Assembly: GCA_002898615.1 (NCBI GenBank) | Contig: BEIB01000043.1 | Coordinates: forward strand, 1 to 6,890 | Direction: 5' to 3' | Origin: a bacterium HR25 | GTDB lineage: Bacteria; Chloroflexota; Dehalococcoidia; SM23-28-2; HRbin24 | DNA: 6,890 nt | Shown: piece after piece, positions 1 through 5,448 of the stretch | Position numbering within the stretch: the stretch's first letter is position 1 | Layout of the letters: each line of letters starts with the position of its first letter | Notes under the pieces: model-generated | Databases searched by the model: none | The model's input: the letters and a program-made list of their open reading frames with translations, nothing else | Told to the model about the DNA's origin: nothing | Program-made: the position numbers and the translations under genes

Positions 1-1
1 C

Positions 2-76
2 TGGAGGGCCCGGTGGGATTCGAACCCACGGCCGTGGGATTAAAAGTCCCCCGCTCTGCCGCTGAGCTACGGGCCC
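2..76 (-). tRNA. tRNA-Lys, anticodon UUU
   Basis: The minus strand folds into a complete cloverleaf. The 7-bp acceptor stem is GGGCCCG/CGGGCCC, the D stem GCTC/GAGC has a 7-nt loop containing GG, the anticodon loop is CTTTTAA, the variable loop has 5 nt, and the T arm is GTGGG-TTCGAAT-CCCAC. The anticodon UUU reads AAA and AAG lysine codons, and the loop and upper stem (ACTTTTAAT) match the usual bacterial tRNA-Lys. The 3' CCA is encoded in the gene (complement of positions 2-4). Two things are odd: the discriminator base is U73 rather than the usual A or G, and the bottom pair of the anticodon stem is G27-A43. Neither breaks the fold. A strong promoter lies just upstream. Its terminator, if any, is outside the window. 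Confidence 0.97.
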
Positions 77-83
77 GATTTAA

Positions 84-112
84 AGTATCGGGAACGGACG
101 CGACGCTGTCAA
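84..112 (-). promoter_or_regulatory. sigma70-type promoter of tRNA-Lys
   Basis: Read on the minus strand this is TTGACA (107-112), a 17-bp spacer, then GATACT (84-89). The -35 box is perfect, the spacing ideal, and the -10 box matches TATAAT at four of six positions. Only seven bases (83-77) separate the -10 box from the first base of the mature tRNA at 76, so the predicted transcription start falls at or within about three bases of the mature 5' end. Confidence 0.85.
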
Positions 113-216
113 AACGTCTGTCGTTGGGCCATCGCCCTGGTGGTTCCCTAGGGGGCGCCTTTTGGGCCATGATATAGCCAGACAAAAAGGCCCGCGCTTC
201 GCCAGCGTCGCCGACT

Positions 217-1473
217 ATGGACATAGCTACCGTTATCGCCGCCCGCACGCGCTTCTTCTATGGCTGGTGGGTGGTCTTCGCCACCGCGGGCATAATATTC
301 CTCTGCGGCGGCACGTTTTTCTACGGCTTCGGCGCCCTGTTCAACCCCATCGTCCAGGAGTTCGGCTGGAGCCATGCCGCCATTTCGTTCGCCTTTTCCC
401 TGAGGAACGAGATCGGGGGCGTGGCGGCGCCGGTGGTAGGGTTCCTGCTGGACCGCATAGGAGCGAGGCGGCTCTTGGTAGCGGGGGTCCTCCTGGTAGT
501 GATCGGCTTCGTGCTGCTGAGCCGTATGAACTCCCTGTGGTCGTTCTACGGCTCGGTTCTCGTTATCTCCGCCGGCATGGCTGCGACTGGGTCTCCGGTG
601 GCGGCCACCGTGGTGGCCCACTGGTTCCGGCGACGGCGAGGGCGCGCTCTGGGCATGTTGACGGTGGGGGCAGGGGTAAGCGGCATCATGGTCCTGGTGC
701 TGGAGCACCTCATCTCCAGCTTCGGCTGGCGCTCCGCCCTGGTATTGGTGGGGCTGGTCCAGCTGGCGGTGGCCCTCCCCCTCGCCCTGAGCGTGCGCGA
801 CCGCCCCCAGGAGATGGGCCTCCAGCCAGACGGGGACGACGCTCCTCCCTCTGCCGTGCCCGCCGGGCAGGGGGAGACGCCTGCCGCGGGCCTGACGACG
901 GCCCAGGCGGTGCGTACGCCCCTCTTCTGGCGCCTCTCCATAGCGGTGGCCCTGGCCCAGATGGGCGCCACGGCGGTCATCGTCCACCAGATCCCCTTCT
1001 TCACGGGGGGCCTCGGCCTCTCCGAGAGCGCGGCGGCGGCCTTCCTGGCGGCCACCACCTTCGTCAGCCTGGTGGGGCGGGTGGGCTTCGGCTCCCTGAC
1101 CGATTACATCGGCACTCGCTGGGTGCTGGGGGCGGCCTATGGTGTCCAGGCGCTGGGGATCCTGCTCTTCGCCCTGCTGGAGGAGCTCTGGCAGGTCTTC
1201 CTGGTGCTGCCCCTGTTCGCCGTCGGGTTCGGGGGAGGGATACCGGCTCGCCCCGCCTTCCAGGCCCAGTACTTCGGCCTGCGCTCCTTCGGCTCCATTC
1301 AGGGCCTGGTCATCACCGTGGCGACGCTGGGGGCGGTGGCAGGGCCGGTCCTGGCCGGCGCCATGTACGACTGGGGAGAGAGCTACCGCCCCGCCTTCCT
1401 GCTCCTTGGCGCCGCCAATCTGGTGGCGGTGCCCCTGGTAGCGGCTGCCGGCCGGCCGCAGGGCGGCGGTTAG
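217..1473 (+). CDS. major facilitator superfamily transporter, OFA/monocarboxylate-like
   Basis: This 418-residue protein has about twelve hydrophobic segments in two groups of six (roughly residues 14-192 and 239-411). A hydrophilic, Pro/Asp-rich cytoplasmic loop (193-238) separates them. MFS motif A appears twice: G75-F-L-L-D79-R-I-G82-A-R-R between TM2 and TM3, and the weaker G292-S-L-T-D296-Y-I-G299-T-R between TM8 and TM9. WFRRRRGRALG (136-146) and FGWR (169-172) recall oxalate/formate antiporter-like and monocarboxylate-type members. It should be an inner-membrane secondary carrier of a small, probably anionic, solute; the substrate cannot be read from the sequence. ATG 217 is chosen because an in-frame TAG at 175 rules out the upstream ATG at 169 and the hydrophobic region begins at residue 14. 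No clear Shine-Dalgarno site or promoter is visible. Its stop overlaps that of the convergent PPOX gene. Confidence 0.9.
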   Translation: MDIATVIAARTRFFYGWWVVFATAGIIFLCGGTFFYGFGALFNPIVQEFGWSHAAISFAFSLRNEIGGVAAPVVGFLLDRIGARRLLVAGVLLVVIGFVLLSRMNSLWSFYGSVLVISAGMAATGSPVAATVVAHWFRRRRGRALGMLTVGAGVSGIMVLVLEHLISSFGWRSALVLVGLVQLAVALPLALSVRDRPQEMGLQPDGDDAPPSAVPAGQGETPAAGLTTAQAVRTPLFWRLSIAVALAQMGATAVIVHQIPFFTGGLGLSESAAAAFLAATTFVSLVGRVGFGSLTDYIGTRWVLGAAYGVQALGILLFALLEELWQVFLVLPLFAVGFGGGIPARPAFQAQYFGLRSFGSIQGLVITVATLGAVAGPVLAGAMYDWGESYRPAFLLLGAANLVAVPLVAAAGRPQGGG

Positions 1474-1904
1474 GAGGGCTGGCCCTCGGCGGCAGCGAAG
1501 GCCCAGGCGATGGCCCGCTGGGGCCGTATGCGCACCATCGGCCGCTCCTCCAGGGCCATGGCCCGGTACTGAGGGTATTTCTCTCTTAGGGCGGCCACCG
1601 CCTCTCGGCACTCCGGGCCGCCCTCCAGGACTTCCGCCTCTCCCTGTACCATCACCCAGGCGAGGCCCCGCCAATCCTCGTCGTAGGTGTCCACCAGGAG
1701 GGCGACGCGGGGATTCTCCTGGATATTGCGCAGGCGCTTCAGGCGAAGGGTGCGCTTGGGCTTCTCGTCCACGGGTATGTAGAAACCGCCGCCCAGGAAG
1801 ACGAAGCAGACGGGCACGACGTGGGGCTGGCCGCGGGCGTCGGCGGTGGCCAGGCGGGCCACCCTCTGCATGGCGATGAACCGCTCCTGCTCCGGGGTGA
1901 GCAT
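1470..1904 (-). CDS. PPOX-type split-barrel flavin/F420-dependent protein, Rv0121-like
   Basis: A 144-residue soluble protein of the pyridoxamine-5'-phosphate-oxidase-like split-barrel fold. The N-terminal helix (1-13) leads into VARLATADARGQPHVVPVCF (15-34), the usual first beta hairpin. Next come the cofactor-phosphate region with DEKPKRT (46-52) and the strand NPRVALLVDTYDEDW (64-78). That succession resembles the 'PPOX class probable F420-dependent enzyme, Rv0121 family'. Length is normal for these proteins. The likely role is a small redox enzyme on F420 or FMN; which cofactor, and the substrate, cannot be told from sequence. It begins 7 bp after the lepB stop, so the two are probably co-transcribed, although a functional link is not obvious. 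No good Shine-Dalgarno site precedes the ATG, which fits translational coupling. The stop TAA overlaps the transporter TAG. Confidence 0.85.
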   Translation of the reverse strand: MLTPEQERFIAMQRVARLATADARGQPHVVPVCFVFLGGGFYIPVDEKPKRTLRLKRLRNIQENPRVALLVDTYDEDWRGLAWVMVQGEAEVLEGGPECREAVAALREKYPQYRAMALEERPMVRIRPQRAIAWAFAAAEGQPS

Positions 1905-1911
1905 GGTGGGT

Positions 1912-2769
1912 TCACGGCGCCAGGAGGGGGAGCACCCACGGCCTCAGCGTGCCCATCGGGACAGGGACGACGGAGGAGGTGCTGACTATGGTGGGGGCGT
2001 GGTGGGGCGCCAGCCCGAAGTGCTCCAGGGGCCAGTAGGTGAAGAGGGCCTTCCCCACGATGTTCCCCTCCGGCACGAAGCCGAAGAAACGGGAGTCGGT
2101 GCTGTTCTCACGGTTGTCGCCCAGGACGAAGTAATAGCCGGCGGGCACCGTCCAGGGGCCGCAGCCCCGGGGGCCGGGGGCGCAGGAGGTCCGGCCATGG
2201 GCGTAGGGCTCTCGGATGGGCTGACCGTTGAGATAGACCACGCCCTGGACGTTGTCTATCTCCAGCGTGTCCCCGGGCAGGCCGATGACCCGCTTCACGA
2301 AGTCCCGGTTCAGGTTGGCCGGGTCGCGGAAGACGATGATGTCGCCCCGGTGGGGATGGCCGAAGACGTAGCGCACCCGGTCGTCGCCGGGGTCGAAGAA
2401 GGGCACCCAGTCGAAGACGGCAAGGTCTATCTTCAGGTAAGCTAGCTTGTTGACCAGGAGGTACTCCCCGTCCTCCAGGCTGGGCTCCATGCTGATCCCC
2501 TCCACACGGAAGTTCTGGAAGGAGAAGCGGATGCCCAGGAATATGACGGCGAAGAGGAGGAGCGTCTCCACCAGTTCCCATAGGAACCGTCCTACGGACT
2601 TGTCAGCCCGTGCTGGCGCCTCGGTCTGGGCCTCCCCGCTCTGTAGAAAGCGGGGAGGGGATGGCTGGTGAGGGGGAGGCGTCTCTCCTGTCTGCTCGGG
2701 GGCGGCCAGCGGCCCGTCCGCCCTCTCGGGCGGAGGAGGCTCCTCCCTCTCCTCGCTACGATCCGTCAT
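1912..2769 (-). CDS. lepB: signal peptidase I
   Basis: This membrane-bound serine protease (285 aa) removes signal peptides from Sec/Tat-exported preproteins. A proline-rich, acidic N-terminal region (1-58) precedes one transmembrane helix (about 63-81). The S26 family boxes follow in order: GISMEPS with catalytic Ser93, the box DFVKRVIGLPGD with the general base Lys159, and GDNRENSTDSR (217-227). The catalytic domain faces outward and carries two close cysteines (C196, C203) in a Gly/Pro loop, possibly a disulfide. YWP (245-247), normally near the end, is followed by 38 more residues, a longer tail than usual. ATG 2767-2769 is the start because no plausible initiation codon lies between it and the helix; GGGG about 9 nt upstream is a modest ribosome site. 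It is the first gene of a two-gene unit with the PPOX gene and is divergent from the lipoprotein gene. Confidence 0.96.
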   Translation of the reverse strand: MTDRSEEREEPPPPERADGPLAAPEQTGETPPPHQPSPPRFLQSGEAQTEAPARADKSVGRFLWELVETLLLFAVIFLGIRFSFQNFRVEGISMEPSLEDGEYLLVNKLAYLKIDLAVFDWVPFFDPGDDRVRYVFGHPHRGDIIVFRDPANLNRDFVKRVIGLPGDTLEIDNVQGVVYLNGQPIREPYAHGRTSCAPGPRGCGPWTVPAGYYFVLGDNRENSTDSRFFGFVPEGNIVGKALFTYWPLEHFGLAPHHAPTIVSTSSVVPVPMGTLRPWVLPLLAP

Positions 2770-2796
2770 CCCGTCTGTCCCCGACCTCTTACGTCC

Positions 2797-2825
2797 ATTA
2801 TGGAACGTCCCGGCGCCGCTGAATA
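2797..2825 (-). promoter_or_regulatory. candidate lepB promoter with near-palindromic -10 region
   Basis: On the minus strand CATAAT (2797-2802) matches the -10 consensus at five of six bases. It is preceded at 17 bp by TATTCA (2820-2825), a poor -35. The start would lie near 2790, about 20 nt before the lepB ATG. The -10 box sits inside the short inverted repeat TCCAT-T-ATGGA (2794-2804), which could be an operator half-site pair. Prediction by eye only. Confidence 0.35.
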
Positions 2826-2897
2826 GCGCCTCCGTCCTCTTTCATTGCTGGCCGTCACGCGGCCGGCCCCGGCGACGGACTTACTGTCGAACGCACC

Positions 2898-2905
2898 GGA
2901 GGTGA
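2898..2905 (+). promoter_or_regulatory. consensus ribosome binding site of the SIMPL lipoprotein gene
   Basis: GGAGGTGA is an eight-base match to the complement of the 16S rRNA tail. It lies six bases before the ATG at 2912 and fixes that start. It is the strongest ribosome binding site in the window. Confidence 0.85.
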
Positions 2906-2911
2906 AAAACG

Positions 2912-3652
2912 ATGCGGGCCTTCTTCTCGCTCCTCGCTCTATCGCTCCTCATGGCTTGCAGTGGCGCCGCTGCTCTGCCGGCATCATCGCCGGAGCGGGT
3001 CAACCCGGCCCCCACCGAGGGGTCAGGGTCGTGGATTGCCGTCAGCGGCCAGGGGGAGGCCATAGCCGTGCCGGACGTGTTGCAGGTGCAGCTCGGCGTC
3101 TCCGTGGCGGCGGCCTCCGTGGCCCAGGCCATGGGGGAGGCCAGCCGTGCAGCCTCGACCCTCGTCGGCCTGCTCAGAGGGAACGGAGTGGCCCAGGAGG
3201 ACGTGCAGACCACCTCCCTCTCCCTCTGGCCGGAGCGACGCTACGGGGAGACGGGCCCGGTGACCTATCATGCCAGCCTGACGGTGGCGGCCAAACTGCG
3301 AGACCTGGCGCGGGCGGGCCAGTTGCTGGACCAGGCCGTGGCCCAGACAGGGGACGCCCTTACCATCTCCGGTCTCTACTGGACGGTGGACGACCTGACA
3401 CCCTACGAGAGGCGGGCCCGGGAGGCGGCCATGGCCGACGCTCAGCGGCGGGTCCAGCAGCTGGCGGCGGCGGCCGGTGTGCGCCTGGGTCCGCCCCTCA
3501 ACGTGCGGGAGTCCGTGGGGCACCCGCCAGTACCCTATCCCCTGGAGCGGGCCCTGGCCGCAGCCCCCGAAGCCCAGACGGTGCCCCTGGAGCAGGGCTC
3601 CCTGCGGGTTACGGTCGGCGTGGAAGTGGTCTACAGCATCAGCCCGAGCTGA
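2912..3652 (+). CDS. SIMPL domain (DUF541) lipoprotein
   Basis: A 246-residue exported lipoprotein. Residues 1-15 are a signal peptide with a lipobox LMA-C16, so C16 should be lipidated and the protein anchored to the outer face of the membrane. A Pro/Ser linker (about 17-38) is followed by one SIMPL/DUF541 domain. It opens with WIAVSGQGEAIAVPD (41-55), the family's typical ISVSGEGE-like first strand. The helix DLTPYERRAREAAMADAQRR (161-180) is the family's conserved 'ARREAVADA' region. The domain ends on a beta strand (LRVTVGVEVVYSIS, 231-244). The family is periplasmic or cell-surface and its biochemical role is poorly defined; members have been linked to oxidative stress and signalling. 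The start is fixed by a perfect GGAGGTGA. It is divergent from lepB and convergent with the deacetylase, so probably monocistronic. Confidence 0.92.
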   Translation: MRAFFSLLALSLLMACSGAAALPASSPERVNPAPTEGSGSWIAVSGQGEAIAVPDVLQVQLGVSVAAASVAQAMGEASRAASTLVGLLRGNGVAQEDVQTTSLSLWPERRYGETGPVTYHASLTVAAKLRDLARAGQLLDQAVAQTGDALTISGLYWTVDDLTPYERRAREAAMADAQRRVQQLAAAAGVRLGPPLNVRESVGHPPVPYPLERALAAAPEAQTVPLEQGSLRVTVGVEVVYSISPS

Positions 3653-3684
3653 GGCCGGGAGCGGCCACGGCCGGGGTCTAGACG
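3653..3684. terminator. GC-rich hairpin in convergent gap, possible weak terminator
   Basis: The 32-bp gap between the lipoprotein stop and the deacetylase stop contains GGCCG-GGAG-CGGCC (3653-3666), a 5-bp all-GC stem with a 4-nt loop, followed by the palindrome GTCTAGAC (3676-3683). There is no T-tract on either strand, so this is not a standard intrinsic terminator. Confidence 0.25.
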
Positions 3685-5169
3685 TCAGCTTTCGTGGCCT
3701 TCCAGGAGGGCGGCGAAGCGGGACAGGGGCATGCCGGGGGAGACGCCCAGGCGGTAGAGACGGTAGACGTTGTCGGGGCGCTGCTCCAGGGGCCAGAGGC
3801 CGCCCAGGGCGGCCAGGGCGCCCACATAGCCTTCTTCCCGGACCAGGCGGACCACTCGCTCCCGCGCCTCGCTGCCCGCCCGGGTGAAGGGCTCCCCGTA
3901 GGGGTAGACCAGGAGCTGGACCGGCCGCCCCAGCGCCTCCTCCAGGGCGGCACGGGACTCCCTCAGCTCCTGACGGGCCTGCTCCGGAGGGGCGGCGGCC
4001 AAGTCCACGTGGTGGGCCGTGTGAGAGACGATCTCCATCCCCGCCTCGGCCATCTCCCGTACCTGCTCCCAGGTCAGGTAGCCGGGCTGTCCCAGGAAGC
4101 CCGTCACCACCGCGAAGGTGGCGGTGAAGCCGTAGCGCTTCAGCAGAGGGAAGGCATGGGCGTAGGCGTCATCGTAGCCATCGTCGAAGGTAAGGATCAC
4201 TGGCCGCGGCGGGAGCGGCAGGCCATAGTAGAGGGCGTTGAATAGGTCCACCAGGGATACGGTCTGGTAGCCCCTGGCCTGCAGGTAGGCCAGTTGCTCC
4301 TCGAGCTGGGGGATGCTTACGCTGAGGGAGCGTCGCAGGCCCTCGGCCGGGAGAGAGGGGAGGACGTGGTGGTAGATGAAGATGGGCACCCGCAGCGAGC
4401 GCTGGGGCGGCTGGCGCGGGGGGAGGATGGGGCCGCGGCGGGCGGCCGGGCCGGGCCAGAGCACCCTCCAGGCCCCGTCCTCTCGCACCAGGGCCAGGGG
4501 GAGACGGGGCCAGTGGGCGCTGGGCTCCTCGCCGGCCGTCACATCGGCGTAGACCAGGTGGACATCGCGGCGACGGCCGCTGTCGGGGTCGGCCCAGGCG
4601 GGGCGCTCCTCCTCTTCTCCCAGAGCATACGAGAGGGAGCGGCCGGCCAGCTTGGCCTGCAGAAAGGCCACGAAGGGCTCCGGGCCCGGCCAGAGGCCCC
4701 GCGCCTCGGCCGAGAGGAGGTTCCAGGCGTCCTGGTAGGAGCCAGTGGCCAGGGCGCGCAGGAAGCGGTCGGCCACCGCCCGCGGCGTGGGAGAGAGGGA
4801 GACGAGGAGCGAGCTCTGTCCGCGGGCCAGCGGCATCGCCTGCTGCTCGTAGCCCGGCGCGTGGACCAGGAGTGTCGCATCGGCCGAAGGACGCAGCGAG
4901 TAGGTGCCGTCCTCCCGTCCCACCACTGTCAGGCGCACCGTGGACGGGACGGCGGCGAAGGCGGCCGTGGCGATGGGCTGACCGTTGAGGGCGTCCCGGA
5001 CGGAGACGATGGTCTCCAGCCCGCCCTCTAGGCGCCAGCGCTGGCGCTGCCGCGCCACGCCCGACAGGGCAAGCTCTACGGGCGCCGGCCCGGCCTGCAC
5101 GGCCAGGGCTACCGCTAGGGAGAGAGCTATAAGGGCCAGCGCCTGCAACGTCAGCTTGCCCCTGGGCAA
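3685..5169 (-). CDS. secreted polysaccharide deacetylase (NodB domain) with N-terminal accessory domains
   Basis: A 494-residue exported protein. Residues 1-26 form a Sec signal peptide (basic MPRGK, a hydrophobic core, then VQA before the likely cut). About 45-125 looks like a small beta-sandwich of the carboxypeptidase-regulatory/PEGA kind. About 128-240 looks like an NTF2-like alpha+beta domain (AVADRFLRALATGSYQDAWNLL, ending DGAWRVLWPG). About 260-490 is a NodB deacetylase with TFDDG (327-331: D329 catalytic base, D330 metal ligand), SHTAHH (382-387: H383 and H387 metal ligands) and YPYG (422-425). It should remove acetyl groups from N-acetylated surface polysaccharide or peptidoglycan; the exact substrate is unknown. 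The two N-terminal assignments are from pattern only. Translation begins at TTG 5169, behind a strong ribosome site; no ATG or GTG in this frame gives an intact signal peptide. It converges on the lipoprotein gene and diverges from dcd. Confidence 0.92.
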   Translation of the reverse strand: MPRGKLTLQALALIALSLAVALAVQAGPAPVELALSGVARQRQRWRLEGGLETIVSVRDALNGQPIATAAFAAVPSTVRLTVVGREDGTYSLRPSADATLLVHAPGYEQQAMPLARGQSSLLVSLSPTPRAVADRFLRALATGSYQDAWNLLSAEARGLWPGPEPFVAFLQAKLAGRSLSYALGEEEERPAWADPDSGRRRDVHLVYADVTAGEEPSAHWPRLPLALVREDGAWRVLWPGPAARRGPILPPRQPPQRSLRVPIFIYHHVLPSLPAEGLRRSLSVSIPQLEEQLAYLQARGYQTVSLVDLFNALYYGLPLPPRPVILTFDDGYDDAYAHAFPLLKRYGFTATFAVVTGFLGQPGYLTWEQVREMAEAGMEIVSHTAHHVDLAAAPPEQARQELRESRAALEEALGRPVQLLVYPYGEPFTRAGSEARERVVRLVREEGYVGALAALGGLWPLEQRPDNVYRLYRLGVSPGMPLSRFAALLEGHES

Positions 5170-5176
5170 CGGCCAC

Positions 5177-5183
5177 TCCTCCC
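5177..5183 (-). promoter_or_regulatory. ribosome binding site deciding the TTG start of the deacetylase
   Basis: On the minus strand GGGAGGA is followed by seven bases (GTGGCCG) and then TTG (5169-5167). This spacing supports TTG. The GTG at 5176 abuts the site directly and opens a different, non-coding frame. Confidence 0.75.
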
Positions 5184-5191
5184 GGGGGAAC

Positions 5192-5222
5192 GAGGCCCGT
5201 CTGTCACACGGTCGGGCCCCTC
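5192..5222 (-). promoter_or_regulatory. inverted repeat in the deacetylase 5' untranslated region
   Basis: The arms GAGGCCCG (5192-5199) and CGGGCCCCTC (5213-5222) pair over 8 bp with a two-base bulge and a 13-base loop; one more pair (5191/5223) can be added. If transcription starts near 5231, the hairpin lies in the leader RNA and ends 8 bases before the ribosome binding site. It could tune translation or be a protein-binding operator. No known riboswitch class was recognised. Confidence 0.35.
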
Positions 5223-5237
5223 GCTCTTTGGCCGGAT

Positions 5238-5266
5238 ATTATCTTCCCGAGGCGGCGAGCTGGGAA
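5238..5266 (-). promoter_or_regulatory. candidate promoter of the deacetylase gene
   Basis: On the minus strand TTCCCA (5261-5266; four of six) is followed by a 17-bp spacer and GATAAT (5238-5243; five of six). The predicted start near 5231 gives a leader of about 60 nt before the TTG codon. Judged by eye. Confidence 0.5.
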
Positions 5267-5378
5267 GCGGGAAGGTGACCGGTTACGGCCGTCCCGCCGA
5301 GTGGGGCCAGGGGCCTGCTCGGCCGCCCCCTGTGGCGCCGGGGGCCTGACCCACCTTCCCCTCTGTGTGAAAATGGTG

Positions 5379-5397
5379 TGGAGAAGTCCTCCATAAC
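5379..5397 (+). promoter_or_regulatory. short inverted repeat and weak -10 box upstream of dcd
   Basis: TGGAG-AAGTC-CTCCA (5379-5393) is a 5-bp inverted repeat. It overlaps CATAAC (5392-5397), which matches the -10 consensus at four of six positions. No convincing -35 is present (GTGAAA at 5367-5372 is 19 bp away). It could be the dcd promoter/operator or chance. Confidence 0.2.
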
Positions 5398-5448
5398 GTG
5401 TCACCTGGGAGGCCGACGGTGAGGCGGCGTCAGGTCATTTATGTGGTT

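Noticed and set aside
171..176. GATATA as a -10 box for the transporter.
   Set aside because: No -35-like sequence lies 16-18 bp upstream, so a promoter cannot be supported.
162..1589. A 475-codon plus-strand frame overlapping the transporter in another phase.
   Set aside because: Arg/Gly/Pro-rich low-complexity translation, no motif, and the transporter frame carries the MFS motifs.
148..1674. A 508-codon open frame on the minus strand opposite the transporter.
   Set aside because: Its translation is rich in Gly, Arg, Pro, His and Gln with no recognisable domain. It covers a clear 12-TM transporter and part of the PPOX gene; it is a GC-driven shadow frame.
1846..2445. A 199-codon plus-strand frame opposite lepB (similar shadows at 4294-5031, 5401-6030 and 6111-6749).
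   Set aside because: All lie antisense to well-supported genes and have low-complexity translations without family resemblance.
2852..2878. Inverted repeat CCGTC ... GACGG around GGCCGGCC upstream of the lipoprotein gene.
   Set aside because: The arms are short, the inner pairing is irregular and GC-rich DNA yields such repeats easily; not convincing as an operator or leader hairpin.
4169..5176. A 335-codon minus-strand frame starting at GTG 5176.
   Set aside because: The start directly abuts the ribosome site with no spacing, and the translation lacks domains, while the neighbouring frame encodes signal peptide and NodB motifs.
5171..5448. Possible small RNA gene or tRNA in the 279-bp deacetylase-dcd gap.
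   Set aside because: No T-loop sequence, cloverleaf or terminator was found; the region is explained by two leaders and candidate promoters.
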